DNA of 64,000 bases from positions 124,001 through 188,000 of the forward strand of contig NZ_CP076019.1 of assembly GCF_018623055.1 (NCBI RefSeq). The letters are read 5' to 3'. Below are positions 42,902 through 52,392 of this stretch, piece after piece; within the stretch, counting starts at the first letter, position 1; every line of letters starts with the position of its first letter. The DNA comes from Halorubrum sp. 2020YC2. Its GTDB lineage: Archaea; Halobacteriota; Halobacteria; Halobacteriales; Haloferacaceae. The position numbers were made by a program, and so were the translations under genes. The notes under the pieces are model-generated. The model searched no databases and was not told where the DNA came from. It saw nothing but the letters and a program-made list of their open reading frames with translations.

Positions 42902-44679
42902 TGGCGACCGACACCGACGCCAGTCGCGTCGGGGGGTTCGGCGAGGTGAGCCGCGTCCGAGGGATCGCCTTCGAGTACCTCTCGCTCGGGGCGAGCGTGC
43001 TCGGGATCTTCGCGCTCGCGGTGCTGCTCATCTACGTCACGATCGATGCGTTCGACCTCGCGGGGGCGAACCCGCTATGGCTATTGACCTACTTCCTCAC
43101 GCTCGTCGTGCCGTTCCTCGGATTCTGCCTATACAGCGCCCACGACTCGGCGTTGACGCGCCGCGCGGTCGCCGTCGGCGGCGGCGGACTCGTCGCGGTC
43201 GCCGCGGTTTTCACCGCGATCGAGACGTTCGTCGGCCGAGTCCCGCGACTCAACTGGCAGCTCACGTACCTCTTCGTCGTCGTCGTCCCGCTCACCGGAT
43301 ACCTCGTCTACATGGGCGCGCGCGGTCGTCCCGGGTCGGTCGGGTTCGGGCTCATCGGACGGCTGATCGGTGGGGCCGCTATCGGGATGGCGTTCAGCGT
43401 CCTCTTCTTAGTGTTCGACGAGCGGCTGTGGTTCCTCGTGTACACGCTCGGGGTCGTTCCGGCCGCTCTCGTCTACGGATACGGGCACACTCGGGACGTC
43501 TCGTCCGCTCTGACGGCCGCGCTTCCGACTGCCATCCTCGGTACGCTGCTCGCGGTGTTCCTACGCCCCATTGTCGACACGTACCCGACCACGGCGTTCA
43601 TCTACCTCTGGACGCTGGCGATCCCGATCGCGGCCGCGGGAGCCCTCGTCGTCGACGCGCGATCGAGTCGGCCCAAAGCGGTCCTCGCGGGCGGCGTTCC
43701 GCTCGGACTTGCGGCCGTCGTCGGGCTCTTCGGCCGCGCAATCGGACTCGGTGTCGGCGGCCCGAACGCGCTGCTGGTCATCGTCGTTGCGGGCGTCCCG
43801 GCCGCCGTGTATCTCGATCGGGCGTTCGACGTCGGCGAGGGCGTCATCGGGCTCGGCCTCCCGGTGCTTCTCATCGCCGGTGCGCTCGCCGGCGCCGCCG
43901 TCGTCGAAACGTTCGGGATCCCGACGCCGAGCCCGTGGGTCAGCGAGACGTTCCTCACGGAGGCGCCGTCCAGAAACGCCACCGAGGCGGGACTCTATCC
44001 GGCGATCGTCGGCTCGGTGATCATCATCGCGATGGTCGCCGTCCTGTCGTTCGTCCTCGGGGTCGCGACGTCGGTGTTCCTCGAGGAGTACACCGCGGAC
44101 ACCGGCATCGTCGGCGCGCTGACGCGGCTGCTTCAGATCAACATCGCGAACCTGGCGGCGGTCCCGTCCGTCGTGTACGGACTGCTCGGACTGGGACTGT
44201 TCGCGAACCTCCTCGGGTTCGGGTTCGGGACTGCGGTGACCGTGTCGCTGACGCTGTCGCTGCTCATCCTCCCGATCACGATCATCTCCGCACAGGAGGC
44301 GATCCGGTCGGTGCCCGACGACCTGCGCCGGGGGTCGGACGCGATGGGCGCGACCCGCTGGCAGACGACGAAAAACGTCGTCCTCCCGGAGGCGTTCCCC
44401 GGGATTCTCACCGGGACGATCCTCGCGCTCGGCCGGGCGATCGGCGAGACCGCGCCGCTCATTATGGTCGGCGCGGCGACGACGGTGTTCAGCCCGCCGA
44501 GCAGCCTGTTCAGCAAGTTCAGCGCGATGCCGATGCAGATCTACGCGTGGGCGAACTTCCCGCAGGCGGAGTTCCGCTACGGGGTCGTCGCCGCAGGCGT
44601 TATTACGCTGTTGATCATCCTCGTCGGTATGAACGGGACGGCGATACTGCTGCGGAACCGCGCGGAGCGGGGTGACTGA
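42901..44679 (+). CDS. pstA: phosphate ABC transporter permease PstA, with large extra N-terminal domain
   Basis: This 592-residue protein is about twice the size of bacterial PstA. The C-terminal 260 residues are the permease domain with the EAA loop [34 protein letters not shown]. The first 330 residues hold about eight to ten additional hydrophobic helices with no recognised motif ([34 protein letters not shown]). This extension is probably common in haloarchaeal PstA. It may be regulatory or stabilising; its role is unknown. Start ATG lies inside the pstC stop. Confidence 0.9.
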   Translation: MATDTDASRVGGFGEVSRVRGIAFEYLSLGASVLGIFALAVLLIYVTIDAFDLAGANPLWLLTYFLTLVVPFLGFCLYSAHDSALTRRAVAVGGGGLVAVAAVFTAIETFVGRVPRLNWQLTYLFVVVVPLTGYLVYMGARGRPGSVGFGLIGRLIGGAAIGMAFSVLFLVFDERLWFLVYTLGVVPAALVYGYGHTRDVSSALTAALPTAILGTLLAVFLRPIVDTYPTTAFIYLWTLAIPIAAAGALVVDARSSRPKAVLAGGVPLGLAAVVGLFGRAIGLGVGGPNALLVIVVAGVPAAVYLDRAFDVGEGVIGLGLPVLLIAGALAGAAVVETFGIPTPSPWVSETFLTEAPSRNATEAGLYPAIVGSVIIIAMVAVLSFVLGVATSVFLEEYTADTGIVGALTRLLQINIANLAAVPSVVYGLLGLGLFANLLGFGFGTAVTVSLTLSLLILPITIISAQEAIRSVPDDLRRGSDAMGATRWQTTKNVVLPEAFPGILTGTILALGRAIGETAPLIMVGAATTVFSPPSSLFSKFSAMPMQIYAWANFPQAEFRYGVVAAGVITLLIILVGMNGTAILLRNRAERGD

Positions 44680-44680
44680 T

Positions 44681-45523
44681 ATGAGTAACACCGAACCCAA
44701 GACGGAACCGAGCGACTCGCTCATCACGACGGACGTAGAGACCGAATCGAACGACCGGACCGCCCCCTCGAACCGGACCGCGGTCGCCGCGCGCGACCTG
44801 AACGTCTACTACGGCGACGAACAGGCGATCGACGACGTGTCGATCGAGATCCCCGAAAAGCGCGTGACCGCGCTCATCGGCCCCTCTGGCTGCGGGAAGT
44901 CGACGTTCCTCCGGTGTATCAACCGGATGAACGACATGATCGAGGTGTGCCGCGTCGAGGGCGACGTGGAGTTCGGCAGGAAGAACGTGTACGACGCCGA
45001 CGTCGACCCCGTCGCCCTACGCCGGAAGATCGGGATGGTGTTCCAGAAGCCCAACCCGTTCCCGAAGTCGATCCGCGACAACGTCGCCTACGGCCTGAAA
45101 ATTCAGGGGTTCGACGGCGACGTCGACGCCCGCGTCGAGGAGTCGCTGAAGAGCGCCGCGCTGTGGGACGAGGTGAAAGACCAGCTCGACTCCTCCGGGC
45201 TCGACCTCTCCGGCGGCCAACAACAGCGGCTCTGTATCGCCCGCGCTATCGCGCCCGACCCGGAAGTCATCCTGATGGACGAGCCGACCTCGGCGTTAGA
45301 CCCGGTCGCGGCCTCGAAGATCGAGGACCTCATCGACGATCTGGCGGAGGAGTACACCGTCATCATCGTCACGCACAACATGCAGCAGGCGGCCCGCATC
45401 TCCGACCGGACCGCCGTCTTCCTCACCGGCGGGCGGCTCGTGGAGTACGACGACACGACGAAGATATTCGAGGATCCGGAAGAACAGCGCGTCGAGGACT
45501 ACATCACGGGGAAGTTCGGATAG
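44681..45523 (+). CDS. pstB: phosphate ABC transporter ATP-binding protein PstB
   Basis: This 280-residue ATPase has a Ser/Thr/Glu-rich N-terminal 35 residues, then the PstB core: Walker [10 protein letters not shown], the PstB-specific [11 protein letters not shown]-loop [11 protein letters not shown], signature [33 protein letters not shown] and His loop [13 protein letters not shown]. It drives phosphate import. An ATG one base after the pstA stop is preferred to an in-frame GTG three codons earlier. It is directly followed by phoU with no gap. Confidence 0.95.
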   Translation: MSNTEPKTEPSDSLITTDVETESNDRTAPSNRTAVAARDLNVYYGDEQAIDDVSIEIPEKRVTALIGPSGCGKSTFLRCINRMNDMIEVCRVEGDVEFGRKNVYDADVDPVALRRKIGMVFQKPNPFPKSIRDNVAYGLKIQGFDGDVDARVEESLKSAALWDEVKDQLDSSGLDLSGGQQQRLCIARAIAPDPEVILMDEPTSALDPVAASKIEDLIDDLAEEYTVIIVTHNMQQAARISDRTAVFLTGGRLVEYDDTTKIFEDPEEQRVEDYITGKFG

Positions 45524-46225
45524 ATGCCCCGCGAGAACTACCAAGATCGGCTCGACGAGCTCCGCGAGGACGTGGTCGCGATGGGCGAGACCGTCTGCGA
45601 CCGGCTCGACGACGCGATCGAGGCCGCGGTGTCCGGCGACGACGACCTCGCTCAGTCGGTGATCGAGAGCGACCACGAGGTCAACGAGACGTACCTCGCC
45701 TTAGAAGACGAGTGTACGGAGCTCTTGGCGCTCCAGCAGCCCGTCGCGGGCGACCTCCGACTCGTCGCCGCCTCCTTCAAGATCATCACCGACCTCGAAC
45801 GCGTGGCCGACCTCGCGACGAACGTCGCGGCGTACGGCGGTCCGGAGGGCGGCGTCCACGACGCCGTCGACGTGCGCGACCTCGGGGACGGCGCCCGCGA
45901 GATGGTGGCCGACGCGGTCGCCGCCTACGCCGCGAGCGACCCCGACGCCTGCCGCGAGATCGCCGCCCGCGACGACGCGTTCGACGACCGCTGTCGGCGG
46001 GCGAGCGAGGCGGTCGTCCGCGAGCTGCTGGAGGCCGACCGCGCCCGGAACGCGGCGCGCGACGGCCCGGCGCCGACGGACGGCGAGGCGCTCGAAGACT
46101 CCCTCGACGAGGTGTCGCAGGCGCTGCTCGCGGTGCGCGACCTCGAACGCGTCGCGGACCACGCGGTCAACGTCGCGGCGCGGACGCTGTACATGATCGA
46201 GAACGACGACGAGCTGATCTACTGA
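45524..46225 (+). CDS. phoU: PhoU phosphate signalling protein
   Basis: This 233-residue protein has two three-helix PhoU repeats with metal-binding acidic motifs, each of the type DLERVADLATNVA (about residues 90-102) and DLERVADHAVNVA (about 206-218). PhoU shuts off Pst uptake and signalling when phosphate is plentiful. The gene begins immediately after pstB. No PhoR/PhoB-like partner is present in this window. Confidence 0.94.
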   Translation: MPRENYQDRLDELREDVVAMGETVCDRLDDAIEAAVSGDDDLAQSVIESDHEVNETYLALEDECTELLALQQPVAGDLRLVAASFKIITDLERVADLATNVAAYGGPEGGVHDAVDVRDLGDGAREMVADAVAAYAASDPDACREIAARDDAFDDRCRRASEAVVRELLEADRARNAARDGPAPTDGEALEDSLDEVSQALLAVRDLERVADHAVNVAARTLYMIENDDELIY

Positions 46226-46273
46226 AGCGGGCGGGCCCGGTTCGGCCCGCTGCGGGCGGTTCCACGATCCACG

Positions 46274-46735
46274 ATGACGACACCCACCGACACGACCGAC
46301 GACGAGACGACCGACGAGACGACTATCCTCACGTTCATGTGCGTCCGCAACGCCGGGCGCAGCCAGATGGCGACGGCGTTCGCGGAGCGCGAGCGCGACC
46401 GGCGCGGGCTCGGCGACCGCGTCGAGATCCGGACCGGCGGCACCGCACCCGCCGACAGCGTTCACGACGTCGTCGTCGAGGCGCTCGCGGAGGTCGGTCT
46501 CGACGCAAACGGCCGGACGCCGCGGGAGATATCCGACGCGTCGCTGGCCGAGTCGGACTTCGTCGCGACGATGGGGTGTTCGACGCTCGAACTCGACGAC
46601 GTCGACACCGACGACTGGGACCTCGAGGACCCGGGCGAGCGACCGATCGAGGCGGTCCGCGAGATCCGCGACGAGGTCGAGCGCCGCGTGGTCGCCGTCT
46701 TCGACGAGCGGTTCGGCGCGTTCGACGGCGAGTAG
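46274..46735 (+). CDS. low-molecular-weight phosphatase / arsenate reductase-like protein
   Basis: This 153-residue protein has the P-loop CVRNAGRS (C-x5-R, catalytic Cys about residue 23) and the acid Asp region VDTDDWDLEDPGE, the fold of low-molecular-weight tyrosine phosphatases and ArsC arsenate reductases. It ends the phosphate region, 48 nt after phoU, so it is probably part of phosphate/arsenate handling: Pst imports arsenate with phosphate, so a linked arsenate reductase would be logical. The acidic N-terminus is low complexity. Activity is not decided by the sequence. Confidence 0.8.
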   Translation: MTTPTDTTDDETTDETTILTFMCVRNAGRSQMATAFAERERDRRGLGDRVEIRTGGTAPADSVHDVVVEALAEVGLDANGRTPREISDASLAESDFVATMGCSTLELDDVDTDDWDLEDPGERPIEAVREIRDEVERRVVAVFDERFGAFDGE

Positions 46736-46790
46736 CTCTCCGCCTCTACCCTCCGGAAGCCATAATCGGCTTCGGGCGCAGTAGCCGAAC

Positions 46791-47843
46791 GTGACTGTAC
46801 TGCAGGAGCTCATCGGTGACCAGTCGCTCGTCGTCTGGATCGTGTTGGGGCTGATCGGGTTCCTGCTCACCTGGAAGGGCGCGAACGTCATCGAGTCGAC
46901 GACCTCGAAAATCAGCGACCACTTCGGCGTCTCACAGGCTATTCAGGGCGGACTCATCGTCGCGGCTGCCACCTCGTTCCCCGAACTCGCGATCATCGTC
47001 ATCTCGGTGGTCTTCCTCGGTGACTTCGGCGTCGGCGCCGGCGCGCTCATCGGGACGGCGGTGTTCAACATCTTGGTCATCCCGGCCGCCGTCTCGATCA
47101 CGAGCGGCGACACGACGACGACACAGGGGATCGTCTACCGTGACGCCATCTTCTACATGGTCGCCGTCCTCGCGCTGTTCGGCGTGATCGCCCTTGGCGT
47201 CCTCGGGACCGACGGGCGGGAGCTGGCCCGGATCTCCCCCCAGATGGGCGTCGGACTGCTGGTGCTGTACGGCGTGTACGTCATCCTCCTCGCCGGCGGC
47301 AAGAGCGGCGCGTCGGATATGAAGCGGACGGAATCGACGAACCTCCCGAAACAGGCCGGGCTGTTCGCGGCCGGCCTCGCCGTCGTGCTCGTCGGCGTCG
47401 AGTCGATGGTCACCATGACGGTACAGCTCTCGGACGCGCTCGGCGCGCCGTCGTTCCTCGTCTCCGTGACGGTGCTGTCCGCGATGAGCTCGTTCCCCGA
47501 CCTGCTCGTCGGCGTGAAGATGGGCAAGGCCGGCGACAAGCGGGCGGCGGTCGCGAACGTCTTCGGGACGAACACGTTCAACCTCGTCGCGGCGCTGCCG
47601 ATCGGCGTCATCCTCGCTGGCGGCGTCTCCATCGGCTTCCTCACCTCCGTGCCGCTCCTGTTGTTCCTGTTTTACACCACCCTCGTCGTGGTGGTGATGG
47701 CCGCGACGGACTTCGAGATCACAACCGAGGAGGGGTACGTCTTCCTCGCGATGTACGTCATCTTCATCGCGTGGATGACGACCGAGGCGCTCGGGATCAC
47801 CGCGTTGCTGACCGAGTCGACCCTCCGGACGATCGTCGGGTGA
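46791..47843 (+). CDS. sodium/calcium exchanger family membrane protein
   Basis: This 350-residue protein begins with GTG and has about ten hydrophobic helices. Two alpha repeats carry the exchanger motifs: GLIVAAATSFPELAIIVISVVFLGDFGVGAGALIGTAVFNILVIPAA and SVTVLSAMSSFPDLLVGVKMGKAGDKRAAVANVFGTNTFNLVAALP. This is the CaCA family that swaps Na+ or H+ for Ca2+. ATAATC at about 46763-46768 lies 25-28 nt before the start. No operon partner is clear. Confidence 0.9.
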   Translation: MTVLQELIGDQSLVVWIVLGLIGFLLTWKGANVIESTTSKISDHFGVSQAIQGGLIVAAATSFPELAIIVISVVFLGDFGVGAGALIGTAVFNILVIPAAVSITSGDTTTTQGIVYRDAIFYMVAVLALFGVIALGVLGTDGRELARISPQMGVGLLVLYGVYVILLAGGKSGASDMKRTESTNLPKQAGLFAAGLAVVLVGVESMVTMTVQLSDALGAPSFLVSVTVLSAMSSFPDLLVGVKMGKAGDKRAAVANVFGTNTFNLVAALPIGVILAGGVSIGFLTSVPLLLFLFYTTLVVVVMAATDFEITTEEGYVFLAMYVIFIAWMTTEALGITALLTESTLRTIVG

Positions 47844-47903
47844 GTCGGCGGTCTATCCCCATCTTCCGTTAGAATCAAGCGGGCACGCGACCCAGAGGGT
47901 GGT

Positions 47904-48323
47904 ATGAGCGCCGAACAGCAGGAGCGCGCCGTCCGGTGTCTGGTCGCGAAGGTCGGGCTTGACGGCCACGATCGGGGCGCACACGTCATCGCGCGGGCGT
48001 TCCGCGACGCCGGCTTCGAGGTCGTCTACTCCGGGCTCCACCGCGCGCCGGAGGACATCGTCCAGGCGGCGGTACAAGAGGACGTCGACGTGCTCGGCAT
48101 CTCGATCCTCTCGGGCGCGCACAACACGCTCGTTCCGAAGGTGATCGAGGGGCTCAAAGAGTACGAGGCGTTCGACGACACCCTCGTGCTCGTCGGCGGG
48201 ATCATCCCGGACGAGGACGAGGACGAACTGAAGGGGCTCGGCGTGGCCGAGGTGTTCGGGCCGGGGACGCCGATGGAGGAGACGGTCGAGTTCATCCGGA
48301 ACAACGTCCCGGAGCGCGCGTAG
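47904..48323 (+). CDS. methylmalonyl-CoA mutase, cobalamin-binding subunit
   Basis: This 139-residue protein is the stand-alone B12 domain: VAKVGLDGHDRGAHVIARAF (DxHxxG with His binding the cobalt), the SILSGAHN loop and the VLVGGIIPDEDEDEL loop. It joins a separate catalytic subunit encoded elsewhere to interconvert (R)-methylmalonyl-CoA and succinyl-CoA in propionate metabolism. It is followed with zero gap by meaB, its metallochaperone, which confirms the pathway. Confidence 0.94.
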   Translation: MSAEQQERAVRCLVAKVGLDGHDRGAHVIARAFRDAGFEVVYSGLHRAPEDIVQAAVQEDVDVLGISILSGAHNTLVPKVIEGLKEYEAFDDTLVLVGGIIPDEDEDELKGLGVAEVFGPGTPMEETVEFIRNNVPERA

Positions 48324-49499
48324 ATGGCCGGGCCGGACGCACCCGCGTTCGCGGACGCGCCGACGCTTTCGGACGCCGACGCGGCGCTCGTCGAGGAGCT
48401 GCTCGCGGGGAGCCACCGCGCGCTCGCTCGCGTGATCACCAAAATCGAGAACCGAACGCCGGGGTACCGCGCGATCGTCTCCGCGCTCCACGAACACACC
48501 GGCGGCGCCGACGTGATCGGGGTCACCGGCTCGCCGGGCGCCGGGAAGTCGACGCTGGTCGACAAGCTAGCCGCCGCCTACCGCGACCGCGGCGACACGG
48601 TCGGCGTGATCGCGGTCGACCCCTCCTCGCCGTACACCGGCGGGGCCGTCCTCGGCGACCGGATCCGGATGGGGTCGAACGTCGGGGACATGGACGTGTT
48701 CTTCCGGTCGATGAGCGCGCGCGGCCAGCTCGGCGGCCTCTCGACCGCGACCGCGGACGCCGTGAAGGCGCTCGACGCCTTCGGAAAGGACGTGGTCGTG
48801 TTAGAGACCGTCGGCGCCGGACAGAACGAGGTCGACGTGGTCCGCACCGCCGACACCGTCGCGGTGTTGGTCCAGCCCGGCTCCGGCGACGACGTCCAGA
48901 CGCTGAAGGCCGGGATACTGGAGATAGGCGACGTCTTCGTCGTCAACAAGGCGGACATGGACGGCGCACAGCGGACCGTCGCGGAGCTAGAGGAGATGGT
49001 CCACCGCCGCGAGGGCGGGACGACCGGCCGCGGTGCCGGCCACCACGGCGCGGCCTCGATGGCCTCGACCGAGGGAGCCGGATCCGGCGGGAGCCACCGC
49101 GACGCCGACCGCTCGACGGACTCGGCGTCCGGCGAGTCCGACGCGACCGACGCGGACTCCGCCGACTCGTGGACGCCGGACGTGTTAGAGACCGTCGCGA
49201 ACACCGGCGAGGGCGTCGCGGCGCTGATCGAGGCGTTCGACGCGCACGCGTCGCACCTCCGGGAGTCCGGCGAGATCGAGGTGACGGAGCGCCGCCGGTA
49301 CGCCGAGGAGATCCGCACGCTCGTGCGAGCGGACGTGGGGGCGCTCGCGACCGCGGAGATCGAGCGCCGCGGCGGGATCGACCGCCTCGCGGAGCGGGTC
49401 CGCGACCGCGAGACGGACCCGTACGCGGTCGCGGAGGCGATCGTGGGCCCGATAGCCGACTGCGTGGAGGAGGCGGCCGACCGGGAGCCCGACGACTGA
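48324..49499 (+). CDS. meaB: MeaB/ArgK GTPase, methylmalonyl-CoA mutase chaperone
   Basis: This 391-residue G3E-type GTPase has P-loop GSPGAGKST, a signal region VDPSSPYTGGAVLGDRIRMG, LETVGAGQNEVDVVRTAD and NKADMDG for guanine recognition. It protects and reactivates the mutase by gating cobalamin. It is longer than the usual 330 because of a Ser/Gly/Asp-rich insertion (about residues 230-280, GGTTGRGAGHHGAASM and on) between the GTPase and the dimerisation arm. The start directly follows the stop of the B12 subunit. Confidence 0.93.
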   Translation: MAGPDAPAFADAPTLSDADAALVEELLAGSHRALARVITKIENRTPGYRAIVSALHEHTGGADVIGVTGSPGAGKSTLVDKLAAAYRDRGDTVGVIAVDPSSPYTGGAVLGDRIRMGSNVGDMDVFFRSMSARGQLGGLSTATADAVKALDAFGKDVVVLETVGAGQNEVDVVRTADTVAVLVQPGSGDDVQTLKAGILEIGDVFVVNKADMDGAQRTVAELEEMVHRREGGTTGRGAGHHGAASMASTEGAGSGGSHRDADRSTDSASGESDATDADSADSWTPDVLETVANTGEGVAALIEAFDAHASHLRESGEIEVTERRRYAEEIRTLVRADVGALATAEIERRGGIDRLAERVRDRETDPYAVAEAIVGPIADCVEEAADREPDD

Positions 49500-49613
49500 G
49501 CCCCGGTCTCGCTCGACGCGGCGGGGGCCGCCGCGTCCGCGACGGTCCAGCTCGACCCCGACGCCCCCGCCGCGTCCCACGGGTATAAGTCGCCAGCGAA
49601 CCAACAGTTTTCT

Positions 49614-50567
49614 ATGAAGCTCAGGAACCTCCTCGGCAGCGCCGTCCTCGGCGTCGGCGCGCTCGCCGCGCTCAACACCGGTCTCCGGTACGAGGGCGAG
49701 TTAGAGTCCCCGCTCGACGGCGACGACGGCGTCTTCCGCTGGCGCGGGATGGACGTCGCGTACACCGAGGCGGGCGACCCGGACGACCCGGACCTCGTCT
49801 TGCTCCACGGGATCAACGCCGCCGGTTCCTCCGGCGAGTGGCGCGCGGTGTTCGACGAGTTGGCCGCCGACTACCACGTCGTCGCTCCCGACTTCCCGGG
49901 GTACGGCCGCTCCGACCGGCCGCCGCTCCGGTACTCCGCCGCGCTGTACGAGGACTTCGTCCACGACTTCCTCGCGGAGTTCGACGAGCCGGCGGTCGTC
50001 GCCTCCTCGTTGTCGGCGGCGTACGCGGTCGCGGCGGTCGACGGCGGCGACGCGGACGGCGGCGTCGCCCTCGGCGGGTTCGTCGCGGTCTGTCCGACCG
50101 CGACCGCGGGACCGAGCCCGGCGAAAGGGTGGCTCCGCGAACTGCTCCGCGCGCCGCTCGTCGGGCGGGCGCTGTTCAACGTCATCACCGCGAAGCCGTC
50201 GATCCGGTACTTCAACGCCGACCACGGCTACGACGACCCCGCGAACCCGAGCGCGGAGTGGACCGACTACGAGTGGCGCACGACCCACGTCGAGAACGCG
50301 CGGTTCGCGCCCGCCTCGTTCGTTTCGGGGAGCCTGAACAGCGAGGTCGACCTCGCCGGCGCGCTCGCCGCCCTCGACGTCCCCCCGACGATCGTCTGGG
50401 GGCGCGAGGCGACGGTGAGCCCGCTGACCGACGGTCGCGAACTCGCGGACGCCGCCGACGCGCGGCTCGTCGTCTTCGACCGCGCGCGGCTGCTCCCGCA
50501 CGTCGAACACCCCGAGCGATTCGTCGAGACGGTCGAGGAGGCGCTCGTCGCGGGCACGGCGGCGTAA
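49614..50567 (+). CDS. alpha/beta hydrolase-fold protein
   Basis: This 317-residue protein has an N-terminal hydrophobic helix (LLGSAVLGVGALAALNTGL), an oxyanion region VLLHGINAAGSSGEWRAVFDEL, the nucleophile elbow VASSLSAAYAV (a variant of GxSxG with Ser in the centre), and a His near the C-terminus (LLPHVEHPERF). It is a typical membrane-anchored hydrolase or esterase; the substrate is unknown. TATAAG at 49584-49589 is 27 nt before the ATG. Confidence 0.8.
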   Translation: MKLRNLLGSAVLGVGALAALNTGLRYEGELESPLDGDDGVFRWRGMDVAYTEAGDPDDPDLVLLHGINAAGSSGEWRAVFDELAADYHVVAPDFPGYGRSDRPPLRYSAALYEDFVHDFLAEFDEPAVVASSLSAAYAVAAVDGGDADGGVALGGFVAVCPTATAGPSPAKGWLRELLRAPLVGRALFNVITAKPSIRYFNADHGYDDPANPSAEWTDYEWRTTHVENARFAPASFVSGSLNSEVDLAGALAALDVPPTIVWGREATVSPLTDGRELADAADARLVVFDRARLLPHVEHPERFVETVEEALVAGTAA

Positions 50568-50700
50568 CCCCCCGACCGACGGCGGTTCGGGCCGAGCGCT
50601 GCCGGATTGGGCCGAGTACCGCCGGGCGCCCCCGAAACCCGGTTCTCACCGCTGAACATCAGGCGAACACTAATAAGTACGGCCGCCGGCGACGACGGGC

Positions 50701-51417
50701 ATGGCGAGCGAAACGCTTCGCGTGCTGTGTGTCGACGACGAGCCGGGACTGGCGCGGCTCGTCGCGACGCACCTCGAACGCGACGACGAACTCGACTGCG
50801 AGACCGCGGTCGAGACGCGCCCCGACGACGCGCTCCGGCGCATCGAGCGCGAGCCGTTCGACTGCGTCGTCAGCGACTACGACATGCCCAGCCTGACCGG
50901 CGTCGAACTGCTCTTGGCCGCCCGCGAACTCGACCCGGACCTCCCGTTCCTCCTCTTTTCCGCGACCGGACCGGCCGACATCGCGGCCGAGATGGTCCGC
51001 GCCGGCGTCAGCGACTACGTCTCGAAGCGCGGCGGCCCCGACGGCTACACGGCGCTGCTGCGGCGCGTCAGGCTGGCCGCCGCGGGCGGCGTCACCCTCG
51101 ACGGGATCTGTACCGTGGCGCCCGACGGGACGTTCGAGTTCGTGGGCGAGGAGTACGGCTCGGTGTACGGGTACGACCCCGGGGAGTTGGAGGGGGAGCC
51201 GTGGCAGCGGCTCCACCCCGAGCCGGCGGTCGAGCACATCCAACGGAACGTCATCCCGGCCGTGACCGACGGCGAGCGGTGGACCGGGGCGAGCACGGGG
51301 CTCCGGGCGGACGGCAGTCGCTTCGCCGAGTCGAAGATGGTGAGCGCGACGGCCGACGACCGGCTGATCATCTCCGTCTCGCCGCTCGACTCGGTCCGGC
51401 AGCCCGCCGACGACTGA
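50701..51417 (+). CDS. response regulator with PAS domain
   Basis: This 238-residue protein has a receiver domain (residues 8-125) with Asp12-Asp13 (VDDEPG), a phospho-acceptor Asp in VVSDYDMPSLTGVEL and Lys in YVSKRGG. It is followed by a PAS-like domain (VAPDGTFEFVGEEYGSVYGYDPGELEGEPWQRL). There is no DNA-binding or output domain and no histidine kinase nearby. Such REC-PAS proteins are abundant in haloarchaea, and the partner kinase is not identifiable. ACTAATAAG near 50669-50677 is 28 nt before the ATG. Confidence 0.87.
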   Translation: MASETLRVLCVDDEPGLARLVATHLERDDELDCETAVETRPDDALRRIEREPFDCVVSDYDMPSLTGVELLLAARELDPDLPFLLFSATGPADIAAEMVRAGVSDYVSKRGGPDGYTALLRRVRLAAAGGVTLDGICTVAPDGTFEFVGEEYGSVYGYDPGELEGEPWQRLHPEPAVEHIQRNVIPAVTDGERWTGASTGLRADGSRFAESKMVSATADDRLIISVSPLDSVRQPADD

Positions 51418-51446
51418 CCGCGGCGGAGCCGACGACACCCACCGGA

Positions 51447-51965
51447 TCAGGCGTCGCGGCGCACGTACAGCGTCTTCTCGCAGGCCGCGTGGACTTCCCC
51501 TTCCTCGTCGACGAGCGAGACGAGGTACTCGCGGTCGGTCGACTCGCCCGGCCCGAGCGCGTCGCGGATCGCCTCGGTCTCGGCGGGCGGCAGGTCGAAC
51601 TCCGCGTACAGCGTGTCGCGGCCGGGCTCGATGAACTCCAGCGCGGCCGACTTGTCCCACACGGTGAACCCGTCACCCAGCGTCCGCCGAAGCATCGTCA
51701 TGTAAACGGGGTCGATCGCGCCGTAGATGCTGCCGCCGAAGATGGTCCCGACCGCGTTCCGGGTGCGCCAGTTGAACGGCACTCGGATCCGGACGTAGCG
51801 CCAGTCGGCCGCGATGTGGTCGACGCGCGCGCCCGTGCCCCGGTACGCCGGCAGGAGGTTGAACCCGAGGCGCCAGAGCCGGGTCCGACGGCTCTCCGCC
51901 GGGGGGTCCTCGCGCAGCGGTCGCGGGTCGGGATCGCGGTTGACCCCGGTCGGGGAATCGCTCAC
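51447..51965 (-). CDS. DUF4442 hot-dog-fold protein
   Basis: This 172-residue protein starts with GTG and has the DUF4442 core AADWRYVRIRVPFNWRTRNAVGTIFGGSIYGAIDPVYMTMLRRTLG and AALEFIEPGRDTLYAEFDLP. This is a hot-dog thioesterase-like fold. A possible role is hydrolysis of acyl-CoA, inferred from fold only. It is divergent from ncsA, with repeat copy C between them. Confidence 0.83.
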   Translation of the reverse strand: MSDSPTGVNRDPDPRPLREDPPAESRRTRLWRLGFNLLPAYRGTGARVDHIAADWRYVRIRVPFNWRTRNAVGTIFGGSIYGAIDPVYMTMLRRTLGDGFTVWDKSAALEFIEPGRDTLYAEFDLPPAETEAIRDALGPGESTDREYLVSLVDEEGEVHAACEKTLYVRRDA

Positions 51966-52044
51966 GCCGATTCGCGACGCCCCGCCGACAAACCGGTATC
52001 GGAACCGGCGACAACCGGCCGGGGGTTGTCGATGTCAGACGCTC

Positions 52045-52360
52045 GTTTACACCAACTGCGGTGGAGTCAGTCGCCGGAGCGAGGCGGAGGCGACTGACGA
52101 GGCTGGGGAGGTGTGAGGTGCTGTGCTGGGCGGTGCGGGGCGGGACTCAAAGGGGCAGTCGCGAGGACGAAGCACGGCGACGGAAGCACCGCAGGAACGA
52201 GCGTAGCGAGTGACGAGGTGCGCAGCGAGCCGCGCGAGTCCTCGCGGCTGGGGCTTTGGAGTGGTTCGCCGTCGATCCGCCAGTAGCGGTTTACAACCGT
52301 TCGACTGGATCTTTGGCGGTGGTCTCGGCGGAGCCGTTAATCACGTAGTCGGCCCGAAAC
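52045..52360 (+). repeat. dispersed structured non-coding element, copy C
   Basis: The core runs from GCGGTGG (52058-52064) to GGGGCTTTGG (52250-52259), with the shared blocks GGGGAGGTGTGAGG and GACTCAAAGGGGCAG. Stem 1 pairs 52066-52075 with 52089-52098, 10 base pairs with a sequence unlike copies A and B. Stem 2 pairs 52156-52168 with 52238-52250. The 3' part carries a second CTTTGGCGGTGG (52311-52322), a partial repeat of the end sequence. The copy sits between divergent genes, and its end overlaps the ncsA promoter region. GTTTAC at 52045 is the TATA-like position. Confidence 0.85.
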
Positions 52361-52392
52361 CCGTATGCCCGCGCGACCGCAACCCGACACCG

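Noticed and set aside
52210-52392. In-frame extension of ncsA upstream of 52393
   Set aside because: It would run into repeat copy C; the ATG at 52393 gives the family zinc-finger N-terminus.
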